Below are positions 1-10,506 of a stretch of DNA of 64,000 nt, piece by piece; within the stretch, counting starts at the first letter, position 1, and each line of letters begins with the position of its first letter. The DNA is from Butyrivibrio sp. Su6 (lineage in GTDB: Bacteria > Bacillota > Clostridia > Lachnospirales > Lachnospiraceae), in NCBI RefSeq assembly GCF_900108105.1, contig NZ_FNUR01000001.1:62001-126000 (forward strand). Direction: 5' to 3'. Made by a program: the position numbers and the translations under genes. A model generated the notes under the pieces. It saw only the letters and a program-made list of their open reading frames with translations. It ran no database searches and was not told the origin of the DNA.

Positions 1-708
1 AGTGAGGGCGAAAAGGGAAATATCCTTGCAGGAAATGAGCTTATAGCAGATAACATACCGGGTGCTTATTTTTATAATCCTTGTAACGGCGTTGGAGGGG
101 CCTTTAGAGAGAGCCTTCAGAGCATGAAGGAAAGATTCGTTGAAGATATAAACACTCCATATACAGCTGTTACTGAAAAGGACTATGAGCAGATAGTAAA
201 GACAACGCCGGGGCTCTGTATCAGAAAGGTTCACGCCTGCATAGATACAGCGGAAAATATGGTAAAGGTAATAGCAATGCCTGACACCGGCGATGAGAAG
301 CCCTATTTGTCTGATATTTACATTGAAAAGATTACGGAAAGACTTGAGCAGAGAAGGCTTATTTCTACAAGAGTTGAGATTATACAGCCAATTTATACGC
401 CGGTTGCAGTAAGAGGCACGGTGTACGTAAAGAGGCACTATAACGGGTGCAAAGAAAAGATATTAGAAGCTCTTGGCAGAGAGATTGATTATATGAGGTC
501 GGATAAGAACTTTGGAGATGTCCTTGTATTTGAGGAGGTTTTCCATAGTATAGAGGCGCTGGACTGTGTTCAGTTTGTCTACGACCTTTCAATCACACCT
601 GAAAATCCTAAGGTTGCAACACTTAAGGATTCTGATATTTACCCAAAAGAGAACTGCCTGTTTAGTCTTGGAAATGTCCAGATTGAAACAGTTACCTATG
701 AAGACTAA
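1..708 (+). CDS. Baseplate J-like assembly protein of a contractile injection system (5' end missing)
   Basis: The reading frame is open from the first base of the window, so the gene starts upstream and only its C-terminal 235 residues or so are seen. The sequence resembles the C-terminal part of the putative baseplate assembly (gpJ/gp47-like) proteins that build the baseplate wedge of contractile tails. Visible signs are a short segment near position 160 typical of these proteins (TPYTAVTEKDYEQIV) followed by mixed alpha/beta repeats. It lies 23 bases upstream of a tail protein I-like gene, the usual J-then-I order of tail and extracellular injection loci. The assignment rests on weak family similarity plus that order. 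Whether the machine is a prophage tail, tailocin or eCIS cannot be settled from this fragment alone. Confidence 0.7.
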   Translation, partial: SEGEKGNILAGNELIADNIPGAYFYNPCNGVGGAFRESLQSMKERFVEDINTPYTAVTEKDYEQIVKTTPGLCIRKVHACIDTAENMVKVIAMPDTGDEKPYLSDIYIEKITERLEQRRLISTRVEIIQPIYTPVAVRGTVYVKRHYNGCKEKILEALGREIDYMRSDKNFGDVLVFEEVFHSIEALDCVQFVYDLSITPENPKVATLKDSDIYPKENCLFSLGNVQIETVTYED

Positions 709-731
709 GCGTTTGGCATAAAGGAGTTTTG

Positions 732-1835
732 ATGGCTCAGATGGTGTATTCCATAAAAAAGAATAGACTAAAGAGAAGCTATATTAAAGGCTTTGATTTA
801 AATGGTGATACAGAGCTTGTTCTTGATAAGAATAGTCTTTTTCACGAGATATTTTTATCGCCTTTAGACGGCGTTGAGAATGAGAGATACTGGGGAAGGC
901 TCCATTTTGATATCAGGCTTTCAGAGGACATGATCTACTATGTCCATGTGCTTGCAACAGACCAGGATCAGTATTATGACGACGATGGAAGGCTTGTTGA
1001 TATAAGCAGATACCTTCTTGATGAAAGTATTGACGTCACCAGAAAGGCCAGATTTATATCGGAACTTGGCGGCAAAAGATTTGTTGGCCTTAACGATATT
1101 CTTTTATATGAACTAAAGGGTAGATACCTTTATATAGGCATTGAGCTTTATGGCACAGAAGAAGCTACAATTTCCAACATCAAAGTGGATGCCATAGGCG
1201 ATAATTTCATGAACGCTTTTCCGGAGATCTATAAGGAGAGGAATAGTTTTTTCCACAGGTATATGTCGCTGTTTTCAAGCGTTTACAACGATATGCAGGA
1301 TGAGATAGACCATGTCTATGAGGTGCTTGATCTTGATACCTGCAGTACAGAGCTTTTGGTTACTTATGGAAGCTGGCTTGGAATCGACTTAAGTGGCGGC
1401 TTTTTGCCGGATGATGTTCTTAGGACCTTGGTAAAAGAACTCTACTATCTCAGCAAGATAAAGGGGACAAAAGAGTGTCTGACAAGGCTTTTGGAGATTT
1501 TAATCGGTAAAGAAATTATCGTAATTGAGCACAGTTATCTAAAGAATTTCGCACAAAATGTCGATACACATATATCAGAGGGAATTGGAAGTGGCTCGGT
1601 TTATGACGTTACTGTGCTGGTAAAGGGAAAGGTTTCTGAGGAATTAAAGCATCAGGTGTCCTTTATCATAGACCAGTTCAAACCGATCAGATCTAACATT
1701 ACTTTGGTTCAGATGGACAATTCGGCAGTGCTTGATTCTAATGCGTTTATGGATATGAATGCAATGATCCCGCATGAGAAACAGATTATCCTGGACGAAG
1801 ATGTATCTTTGGATGGCATTATTACCCTAAAATAA
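732..1835 (+). CDS. Phage tail protein I-like baseplate protein
   Basis: 367 residues. The central part (about residues 155-265) matches the phage tail protein I-like family found in contractile injection loci: a FPEIYKE...FFHRYMSLF segment, a helix with VYNDMQDEIDHV, a LVTYGSWLGIDLSG segment, then the LYYLSKIKGTKECL segment equivalent to the family's RGT motif and an LLEILIG end. The N-terminal 150 residues look like a beta-rich addition and the C-terminal 100 are less clear. Start: a TTG at 729 is in frame, but AAGGAG at 721-726 is better spaced for the ATG at 732. In known contractile machines this protein joins the baseplate wedge with the J-like protein encoded just upstream. Confidence 0.75.
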   Translation: MAQMVYSIKKNRLKRSYIKGFDLNGDTELVLDKNSLFHEIFLSPLDGVENERYWGRLHFDIRLSEDMIYYVHVLATDQDQYYDDDGRLVDISRYLLDESIDVTRKARFISELGGKRFVGLNDILLYELKGRYLYIGIELYGTEEATISNIKVDAIGDNFMNAFPEIYKERNSFFHRYMSLFSSVYNDMQDEIDHVYEVLDLDTCSTELLVTYGSWLGIDLSGGFLPDDVLRTLVKELYYLSKIKGTKECLTRLLEILIGKEIIVIEHSYLKNFAQNVDTHISEGIGSGSVYDVTVLVKGKVSEELKHQVSFIIDQFKPIRSNITLVQMDNSAVLDSNAFMDMNAMIPHEKQIILDEDVSLDGIITLK

Positions 1836-1850
1836 CGACTGGAGAATTTC

Positions 1851-2150
1851 ATGACTATTGAAGAAATCAAATATGATGACCAGATCCAACTAAATATTTC
1901 AGGAAAAATTGATACCATCACGTCTGCTGACTTCCAAAAGGCTGTTCTTGGTTCTTTCCAAAAGAGCAATAAGGTCATACTGAATTTTCAGGATGTGTCT
2001 TATATCTCAAGTGCAGGACTGAGGGCTTTGGTTCTTGGTGAGAAAACGGCTATTTCCAAGGGCGGAAGCATGAAGGTTATTAATACAAACTCATCTATAC
2101 AGGATATTTTCAAGATGACAGGTATGAACAAGATATTTGATTTTAGCTAG
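1851..2150 (+). CDS. STAS-domain anti-anti-sigma-like protein
   Basis: A single STAS domain of 99 residues, like SpoIIAA/RsbV. The hallmark DVSYISSAGLRAL segment (about residues 48-60) contains the serine that is phosphorylated by the partner kinase in SpoIIAA. It starts 15 bases after the tail protein with GGAG upstream and ends just before the ABC ATPase, so it sits inside the tail operon. STAS proteins normally bind an anti-sigma kinase or act as a partner-switch module, but no SpoIIAB/RsbW-like kinase is visible in this window. It may control expression or firing of the machine, or act as a structural adaptor; this is inference. The domain call itself is firm. Confidence 0.85.
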   Translation: MTIEEIKYDDQIQLNISGKIDTITSADFQKAVLGSFQKSNKVILNFQDVSYISSAGLRALVLGEKTAISKGGSMKVINTNSSIQDIFKMTGMNKIFDFS

Positions 2151-2158
2151 GAGTGGCA

Positions 2159-2866
2159 ATGATAAGATTCGACGCTGTAAAAAAATGTTACGGTGAGGAG
2201 ACAAAAGTTTTTGACAATTTGAATCTTGAGATTGAAGAGGGGGATTTTGTATTTCTGACAGGAGAGAGCGGAAGCGGCAAGACGACTGTCATTATGATGC
2301 TTCTTCGGGAAATAGTTGCTGATAGCGGGGAAATTACATTTTTTGGTAAAAACATAGGGAAATTTAATAAGGCGCAGATACCTTTTTTCAGGCGGAAGAT
2401 AGGTGTTATTTTTCAGGATTTTAAACTGATAGAAGAGCTTACCGTATATGAGAATCTGTATATGGCTTATCTTGCCATTGGCGGCAGGAAAAGAGATGCC
2501 GAAAACAAGATAACAGATGTGCTAACGATGATGGGGATTGACGGTTTCCACAAAAGATATCCTTCACAGCTGTCAGGCGGCGAAAAGCAAAAGGTCTGCC
2601 TTGCGAGAGCTCTTTTGAATAATCCAAAGCTTCTTTTAGCTGATGAGCCAACAGGAAACCTTGATCCGCAGTCTTCCGTTGAGATATTAAAGCTTCTTGA
2701 ACTTATACATAATCATGGGACAACGATAATCATGGCAACTCATGATATATCGAATGTGAAAAGTACTTTGAGTGAAGATATATACAGGATGATCCACTTA
2801 AAAAATGGCTGTGCGTACGAGGTTTCAGGGAATAAAAGTGAGAGCGTGTTAAGCTATGGGACTTGA
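2159..2866 (+). CDS. FtsE/LolD-like ABC ATPase without a permease partner
   Basis: 235 residues, one ABC ATPase domain: Walker A GESGSGKTT near residue 35, Q-loop in IGVIFQDFKL, signature LSGGEKQKV, Walker B LLLADEPTGNLD, and an H-loop histidine in IMATHD. The all-canonical motifs and the ADEPTGNLD Walker B place it with FtsE, LolD and MacB-type ATPases. Those normally act on an FtsX- or MacB-like membrane protein, but the next genes encode a soluble acidic peptide and an AAA+ ATPase. A GTG at 2153 is in frame; TAGGAG just before makes the ATG at 2159 the likelier start. The stop of the STAS gene overlaps this ribosome site, suggesting coupled translation. The partner is unknown; it may be encoded elsewhere. 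Confidence 0.85.
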   Translation: MIRFDAVKKCYGEETKVFDNLNLEIEEGDFVFLTGESGSGKTTVIMMLLREIVADSGEITFFGKNIGKFNKAQIPFFRRKIGVIFQDFKLIEELTVYENLYMAYLAIGGRKRDAENKITDVLTMMGIDGFHKRYPSQLSGGEKQKVCLARALLNNPKLLLADEPTGNLDPQSSVEILKLLELIHNHGTTIIMATHDISNVKSTLSEDIYRMIHLKNGCAYEVSGNKSESVLSYGT

Positions 2867-3104
2867 TAGCAGATTAAATACCGATATCAGGAATTTAAAA
2901 AGAATTATCGAGCAGAAAAATGCTGATACGACCGACGAGATCGACCTTGATGAAGAAACATATATGTATGCAGACAAAAAGCCTATGGAATTCATCAATG
3001 AAGGAGAAGGCGTTTTTGATATAAAAAAGCAGACAGGCATCAATAGTAAAAAGAGCGTTTTCGACAGAACTGCTTTGTTTAAAACGAATAATGGAGATGA
3101 CTGA
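2856..3104 (+). CDS. Small acidic protein of the injection-system operon
   Basis: 82 residues with no recognised family. It overlaps the ABC ATPase gene by 11 bases and its stop overlaps the start of the AAA+ gene (TGATG), so all three are probably co-translated. The N-terminal third is predicted helical with heptad-like spacing (LKRIIEQ), followed by an acidic stretch (DEIDLDEETYMYAD). No signal peptide or membrane segment is seen. The tight embedding between two ATPase genes argues that it is a real gene; a linker, adaptor or chaperone role is only a guess. Confidence 0.65.
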   Translation: MGLDSRLNTDIRNLKRIIEQKNADTTDEIDLDEETYMYADKKPMEFINEGEGVFDIKKQTGINSKKSVFDRTALFKTNNGDD

Positions 3105-5515
3105 TGGCAAAGTATTCAGAGGATTTACGAGATAAGCCTTTTGAAAACTATAATGAATATATGCAGTATATTTTTGACTGTGTAAATACCAGCCTTGATA
3201 AGTACATTACACACATGAAATCCATCTATTCACAGGGAGAGGGCAATGGCTACAAGAATGTACTTTATCCTGATATTGAGATAGCCGGAGACAATGTGCA
3301 TACAAAGCTGGAACAGTTTTATACTGACGCTGACAATGACAATGTTCAAAAGTCTGACGATGATGAAGATTCAGATTTTTTTGATGACCTTGATGATGAA
3401 GAAGGCGAAGAGGATGAGAATCTTGATGAGTCAGTGACTGATGAAGACGATATAGACGAAGAACTCCTGGCTCTTCTTGGCTCTTTTTCCGAGTCAAATG
3501 TAGATAATTCACTTGATACTTCGGGCGGTAAAGCTAAACTTGCAGAGAAGATCGCAGAGGATAAGCATGTAGGCGTCTATGACAGAATAAAAATGATAGA
3601 GGAAAGAGCGGAGCTTACTATTGAAAGTGGCGTTAAGCTGCCCTTCCATACGCTCTGCAAAAAGCTTGAATTTGAGCCCTTTACACTGTTTTGTTTTGCC
3701 TGCGGAATTTTGTCATCAACCCAGACAGATTACGCCGGAGTATTCCAGATTGTTAACGAGAATGGTAACCTTTCAGCACCTACCATAGAATCAGCCGCAA
3801 AGGTATTTTATGGAGCGGATTTCTCTATTACCGGTGCTTACGGAGATATGTCCACATGTCTTGAGCAGCTGCTTCCGATTCTTTCTCTGGATGTGGTTCC
3901 AAGCATGCCTTTCTCCACAGCTGTTTCTCCTGATAAGAGGATCATTGATTTCCTTTTTGGCCGTGACCCGGATAAGCTTGATGAGAACTACATCAGATTC
4001 TTTAGCATGCTCACCAAGAAGGAAGAGCTGAATCCAATAATGGCCAACAGCGGAATCATAGAAGCCATGGAGATTTCCTATGATGAGGGCTGCAGGATAT
4101 TCTACTACTTTGGTGATGATGGAAGCGGCAGGAAGTTCTTTGTTAAGAAGTTCTGTGAAAAGAATGATCTGAAGGCAGTTGCCATCAACTGTAAAAAGCT
4201 CTTTAACTATGACTATAAGTTTGTAGAAAAGGCTCTGTGGTCAGTTACAAGAGAGTGTATCCTTATTGGCGCATGCTGTTGCCTTACAGACCTTTCATAT
4301 CATGAAGAAGAAAAAGAGAAGTTTTTTGGATATATGGATCTTGCTTTTTCCAAGCTCACGGAAAAAGATATTTTAGTTTTTGCCATGAGTAAGGAAAAGA
4401 TTGATTTTAGAGAAATCACGAAGATGCAGTTTACAGAGCTTGAGCTTCCTACTCCTGATACGGGAGAAAGAGAAGCCTGCTGGAAGTATTTTTCCCAGAA
4501 TTATCAGCTTGAAGATGGCATTGATCTATTGGAGATGGCTACAAAGTTCCTGTTTACTCCGGGTAAGATACACGATGCTCTTGATCATGGAAGAAGGCTT
4601 TCTACCATGAAGAAGGAGATACTGATAAGCCGTGATACTCTGTTCCAGGGGTGTTATGCACAGATGAGTTCTGAGCTGACGCAGAAGGCTACAAAGATAA
4701 AGGCAAACTTTGGCTTTGAGGATATTGTTATGAATCCAAGCCAGAAGGAGACTTTGCTTCACGCTATTGACCAGATGAATTTCAGAAAGCATGTATATGA
4801 GAACTGGCACTATACCAAGAAGTACCCTTATGGTAGAGGCCTTTCAATACTTTTATTCGGTGCACCCGGAACAGGTAAGTCCATGTGCGCGCAGGTTATT
4901 GCCCATGAACTTAATCTTGAGCTTTACCGTGTAGACCTTTCAAAGGTTATCGATAAATACGTAGGTGAAACTGAGAAATCTATTTCAATGATCTTTAGAG
5001 AAGCCAAGAAGTGTAACGTCGTATTGTTCTTCGATGAGTGCGATACTCTATTTGCAAAAAGATCTGATGATGGTGGAAGTAACCAGGCCTCCAACAATAA
5101 CAAGACAGCTCTTTTGCTGCAGGAAGTTGAAGGCTATGACGGGGTTTCAGTTCTTGCCACAAACTACAAGCACAATATCGACCCGGCTTTCTTTAGACGT
5201 ATGAAATATATTGTAGAATTCCAGTTCCCGGATCCCGATACCAGAGAGATGCTTTGGAAAACTACAATTCCAAAAGATACACCACTTGCAGATGATGTTG
5301 ATATCAGATTTCTTGCCGAGAAATTCGAGTTCGTTGGAGGTAATATCAAGAACTGTATTCTCAATGCAGCTTTTTTGGCTGCAGCTGACCCTGAAGCCGG
5401 TGATAAGGTGCATATGAAGCATTATCTTTTAGCTATTAAATATGAATTTGTTAAGGTAGGAAAAGTATTTACTAAGTCTGACTTTGAGCCATATGCGGAT
5501 CAGGTTGGTCTATAA
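3104..5515 (+). CDS. Large AAA+ ATPase of a contractile injection system
   Basis: 803 residues. The AAA+ module occupies about residues 560-790: Walker A GAPGTGKS at 586-593, Walker B VLFFDECDTLF at about 640-650, then an arginine-finger region with ATNYKHNIDPAFFRRMKY. A long N-terminal half (residues 1-550) contains a strongly acidic linker at about 75-125 (runs of D and E) and an all-helical region. This layout, an N-terminal non-ATPase half plus a single C-terminal classical AAA domain, matches the AAA ATPases encoded at the end of many extracellular contractile injection loci (Afp15-like), which are thought to act in assembly. It overlaps the upstream small gene by one base and is followed after 13 bases by a GNAT gene. 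The ATPase call is certain; the eCIS assignment depends on the neighbours. Confidence 0.85.
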   Translation: MAKYSEDLRDKPFENYNEYMQYIFDCVNTSLDKYITHMKSIYSQGEGNGYKNVLYPDIEIAGDNVHTKLEQFYTDADNDNVQKSDDDEDSDFFDDLDDEEGEEDENLDESVTDEDDIDEELLALLGSFSESNVDNSLDTSGGKAKLAEKIAEDKHVGVYDRIKMIEERAELTIESGVKLPFHTLCKKLEFEPFTLFCFACGILSSTQTDYAGVFQIVNENGNLSAPTIESAAKVFYGADFSITGAYGDMSTCLEQLLPILSLDVVPSMPFSTAVSPDKRIIDFLFGRDPDKLDENYIRFFSMLTKKEELNPIMANSGIIEAMEISYDEGCRIFYYFGDDGSGRKFFVKKFCEKNDLKAVAINCKKLFNYDYKFVEKALWSVTRECILIGACCCLTDLSYHEEEKEKFFGYMDLAFSKLTEKDILVFAMSKEKIDFREITKMQFTELELPTPDTGEREACWKYFSQNYQLEDGIDLLEMATKFLFTPGKIHDALDHGRRLSTMKKEILISRDTLFQGCYAQMSSELTQKATKIKANFGFEDIVMNPSQKETLLHAIDQMNFRKHVYENWHYTKKYPYGRGLSILLFGAPGTGKSMCAQVIAHELNLELYRVDLSKVIDKYVGETEKSISMIFREAKKCNVVLFFDECDTLFAKRSDDGGSNQASNNNKTALLLQEVEGYDGVSVLATNYKHNIDPAFFRRMKYIVEFQFPDPDTREMLWKTTIPKDTPLADDVDIRFLAEKFEFVGGNIKNCILNAAFLAAADPEAGDKVHMKHYLLAIKYEFVKVGKVFTKSDFEPYADQVGL

Positions 5516-5528
5516 AAAGAGGTAAAAA

Positions 5529-6389
5529 ATGTCCTATATTAAAGAGATAAACGGCAATGAGATGGACAAGTTCATAGAGTATATCCCTAATTCCATTATC
5601 ATCGATTCTCTGACTAATGATAATTATATCTACTACGGGATAGTTGAAGATAATGAAGCTATAGGCGTTATTGTTATGGAAACAGACAGTGAGAACGTCG
5701 AGCTTACATATGCTTATGTGCTGCCGGTGTACAGAGGACGAGGGATAATGTCCAGGGCTTTGAATCAGCTCATCGTTGTTTATTGGTATAAGGGATATCA
5801 GAATCTCCATATGAGCTATAATCCCAAGCTTGCGCCCGCTATAGATAAATATGCGGATACAAATGAATTCGTTAAGATAGAACTTGATAATGCTTACTTT
5901 GAATTTAGTCTACAGGTGGCTTCAGAGAGTAAACTCTGGAGTAAGAAAATCCTTCACACAAGAAGAATGTCAGAACTGGATGAATCTCAAAAACAGATTC
6001 TTTATGCTGCAATAGAGGATCTTGGAATTGAGATATTTAACGAGATTGATACGGACCGCGGATATCTTATAAATCAGTCTATTGTATATATGAATAATGA
6101 GGTGCCGGAAGGTCTTTTGATAGTAGGTCAGGATGAAAATAAAAAGCTTGATGCAGAGCTTGTTTATTTAAAGTCCAAGGATGTTATGGCGCCTTACTAC
6201 ATGATTTCTGCTCTTCATGAGAATTTAGAGAATGACTATCCACTTGAAACTATAGTTTCTTTTTACTCAAAAAATGGCTATATGACAGGAGTTCTTGAAA
6301 AAATTCTTGGCACTAAGGGCTACCGCGAGATCATCGCAAGGTATGACCTTAGCAGAGTTGCAGTCTATAGTGATATACCGATAGTGTGA
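5529..6389 (+). CDS. GNAT-family N-acetyltransferase
   Basis: 286 residues. The N-terminal 130 form a GNAT fold; the acetyl-CoA loop is visible as LPVYRGRGIMSRALNQL (Q/R-x-x-G-x-G/A pattern) near residues 67-83. The C-terminal half (about 140-286) has no family I recognise and may be a second, degenerate GNAT-like lobe. AGAGGT precedes the ATG by a suitable distance and the gene follows the AAA+ ATPase by 13 bases, so it is probably the last gene of the tail operon, ahead of the terminator at 6463. It could modify a structural or effector protein of the machine, or be a cargo. Substrate unknown. Confidence 0.75.
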   Translation: MSYIKEINGNEMDKFIEYIPNSIIIDSLTNDNYIYYGIVEDNEAIGVIVMETDSENVELTYAYVLPVYRGRGIMSRALNQLIVVYWYKGYQNLHMSYNPKLAPAIDKYADTNEFVKIELDNAYFEFSLQVASESKLWSKKILHTRRMSELDESQKQILYAAIEDLGIEIFNEIDTDRGYLINQSIVYMNNEVPEGLLIVGQDENKKLDAELVYLKSKDVMAPYYMISALHENLENDYPLETIVSFYSKNGYMTGVLEKILGTKGYREIIARYDLSRVAVYSDIPIV

Positions 6390-6462
6390 TTTGCTGGCAG
6401 AAAAGCACTGTTTTGCATAAATTCAATCGCGTCTTATGAGGGGCTGTCGCTTTAGATGATTT

Positions 6463-6503
6463 AAGGTGCTCACTTACCTATTAAGGTAGGCGGGCGCCTT
6501 TTT
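6463..6503 (+). terminator. Rho-independent terminator of the injection-system operon
   Basis: Nearly continuous stem of about 17 pairs (two G-T pairs and one mismatch) with loop ATTA, arms starting AAGGTGCTC and ending GGGCGCCTT, followed by TTT and an AT-rich tract. It lies 74 bases after the GNAT stop codon. Confidence 0.8.
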
Positions 6504-6548
6504 GATATATTTATATTTTCTGAAACTGGAATGGGGAAGAGCGAAAAT
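6463..6548. repeat. Direct repeat copy 1, containing a terminator
   Basis: About 86 bases that recur almost unchanged at 7745-7827, on the other side of the Rpn-type gene. The first 40 bases are identical in both copies. They form a strong hairpin (6463-6500, loop ATTA) followed by five T, so the repeat carries a rho-independent terminator that would end the upstream tail operon. After the terminator the copies share an AT-rich stretch ending in GGAATGGGG, with a few substitutions and a five-base indel. The rest of 6390-6701 shows no gene that I can support. Confidence 0.85.
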
Positions 6549-6701
6549 TTTTAATTGCTTCCTGACCGACTGTGTGATATTCTGACATGGCTGCAAAAAT
6601 CTTATGCAGCTTCAAATCCAATCGGAAAAGGCTTAGCAGTTCTTGCATATGCTTTTTTTCACAGGTTTTGTAATTATTTTTTTAGAAAGGGGCATATGTG
6701 T

Positions 6702-7742
6702 ATGTCAGAAGAAAACAATCAGATTAGTAACAGTAAAGAAAAAGACAGCGGAGCAAAGCTCATATTTGGTAACGCAAATCTTTGTGCGCAGCTATTGAGG
6801 GATTACTCAAATATTGAAGCGCTGAAAGATGTGAGGGCAGAAGATATTGAGGACGTCACTGAAAGGTACATCCCGATGTTTACAGAGGAACGAAACGCAG
6901 ATGTAGTCAAGAAAGTGCGCATTAGAGATGGCAGTGAAATATTCATTGCATTAATTGAACACAAGGCACAGGTAGATTATAATGTATGTATGCAGGTTCT
7001 TCGTTATATGGTGTTTATCTGGGAGGATTATGCCAGACAACAGGAGAAGCTACACAAAGGAATAAGTAAGTCCAGGGACTTTAAGTATCCGCCTGTATTT
7101 CCAATCGTTTATTATAACGGTGTCGAAAAATGGTCGGTGGATAAAACTTTCTCATCAAGAATTGCGCTTGGAGATGTGTTTTCCAAGTATATTCCTCAGT
7201 TTGAGTATCACCTTGTAAATACGGGGGATTATAATCGCGAAGAACTACTTGATAGAGAAGATGGACTTTCTTTAATAATGCTGATAAATAAACTTAGGGA
7301 TGCCGCAGATTTTAACTCACTGGGGCTGCCTAAGGATTATCTTGACAACATAGCGTTCAAATCTCCGGAAGATGTTCTTGAGACATTGGCAAGAGTAATT
7401 GCAGTAGTACTCAGAAAACAGTTCGTTCCGGAAGATGAGATTCAAGGCTTTGTGAGCCACATAAAGGAGCGGGATATGAGTGATCTTTTTGAGGGATGGA
7501 AAGGCTTTAATGTACAGGAAGAGAGACAAAAAGGCAAGGAATTAGGAAAAGAAATAGGAAAAGACTTAACACGTATAAATCTTATTTGCAAAAAGCTTTC
7601 AAAAGGAAAAAGTATAGAAACAATTGCATCAGAGATTGAAGAGGATGAAGCGTTTGTAAAGGAAATAAGCTCTATAGCGGAGAAGTATCTTCCGGACTAT
7701 GATGAAGAGAAGATATATGAGGAGTGGAAACAAATTCTATGA
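6702..7742 (+). CDS. Rpn-family (YhgA-like) PD-(D/E)XK recombination-promoting nuclease
   Basis: 346 residues from the chosen start. The PD-(D/E)XK core is visible in the first 110 residues: RNADVVKKVRI (catalytic Asp), then FIALIEHKAQVDYNV (E-x-K type motif) followed by MQVLRYM, all typical of RpnA-E/YhgA proteins, formerly called Transposase_31. The C-terminus has the usual charged EERQKGKELGKEIGK helix. The frame is open back to 6555, but AAAGGGG at 6686-6692 favours the ATG at 6702 (or 6696). Family members nick DNA and promote RecA-independent recombination; they are often expanded and mobile. The gene sits alone between two direct repeats, which suggests insertion or duplication between the tail operon and eno. 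Confidence 0.85.
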   Translation: MSEENNQISNSKEKDSGAKLIFGNANLCAQLLRDYSNIEALKDVRAEDIEDVTERYIPMFTEERNADVVKKVRIRDGSEIFIALIEHKAQVDYNVCMQVLRYMVFIWEDYARQQEKLHKGISKSRDFKYPPVFPIVYYNGVEKWSVDKTFSSRIALGDVFSKYIPQFEYHLVNTGDYNREELLDREDGLSLIMLINKLRDAADFNSLGLPKDYLDNIAFKSPEDVLETLARVIAVVLRKQFVPEDEIQGFVSHIKERDMSDLFEGWKGFNVQEERQKGKELGKEIGKDLTRINLICKKLSKGKSIETIASEIEEDEAFVKEISSIAEKYLPDYDEEKIYEEWKQIL

Positions 7743-7744
7743 AG

Positions 7745-7784
7745 AAGGTGCTCACTTACCTATTAAGGTAGGCGGGCGCCTTTT
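7745..7784 (+). terminator. Rho-independent terminator of the Rpn-type gene
   Basis: Same hairpin sequence as at 6463-6500, followed by TTTT. It immediately follows the stop codon at 7740-7742. Confidence 0.8.
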
Positions 7785-7827
7785 GTTATATTTATGTTTT
7801 CTGGAACTGGAATGGGGCGAAAATTGT
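7745..7827. repeat. Direct repeat copy 2, containing a terminator
   Basis: Second copy of the repeat at 6463-6548, beginning three bases after the Rpn-type stop codon. The hairpin portion is identical to copy 1; the tail differs by a few bases and lacks AAGAG before GCGAAAATT. It runs directly into the eno promoter region. Confidence 0.85.
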
Positions 7828-7866
7828 TGAAAAAAATTATTGATAACAAAATAGAAATGTGATGCC

Positions 7867-7880
7867 TGTTATGATATATT
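7867..7880 (+). promoter_or_regulatory. Probable eno promoter (extended -10)
   Basis: TGTTATGAT at 7867-7875 fits an extended -10 element (TGn-TATGAT). No good -35 box stands at 17 bases. It lies 40 bases before the eno ATG, which has a strong AAGGAGG site. Confidence 0.45.
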
Positions 7881-7884
7881 GTAA

Positions 7885-9219
<1,335 letters not shown>

Positions 9220-9222
9220 TTG

Positions 9223-9268
9223 AAAAAAAAGGATAAATGCCTGAAAAAACAAGCATTTATCCTTTTTT

Positions 9269-9270
<2 letters not shown>
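9223..9270. terminator. Bidirectional terminator between eno and the esterase gene
   Basis: Perfect 10-pair stem GGATAAATGC (9231-9240) with GCATTTATCC (9253-9262), flanked by eight A on the left and eight T on the right, so it can serve both convergent genes. Confidence 0.9.
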
Positions 9271-10297
<1,027 letters not shown>

Positions 10298-10506
10298 TTA
10301 CCCTCCATTTTTGTTCTGTCTTTTAGATTAAAGCAAAATCAAGCCTTGTGCTTATCAGATTCTGACAAGTTAGAATCACTTATTGCGTAAATGAGGAAGT
10401 TTATTATAATTGAAAATGTGGCTAAAATATAAAAATGATCAACCAGTTCATTGGATAATTATATGTCACTGTCTTAATGAGTATTTTGGGGGAAGGAAAA
10501 GAAATA

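Noticed and set aside
1-5515. Simple prophage remnant
   Set aside because: No lysis, integrase or head genes are seen in the window, and a large AAA+ ATPase cotranscribed with tail genes fits injection systems better; the decision still depends on upstream sequence.
6555-6701. N-terminal extension of the Rpn-type protein
   Set aside because: The open frame starts at 6555, but the extension lacks family similarity and the AAAGGGG site directs translation to 6702 (or 6696).
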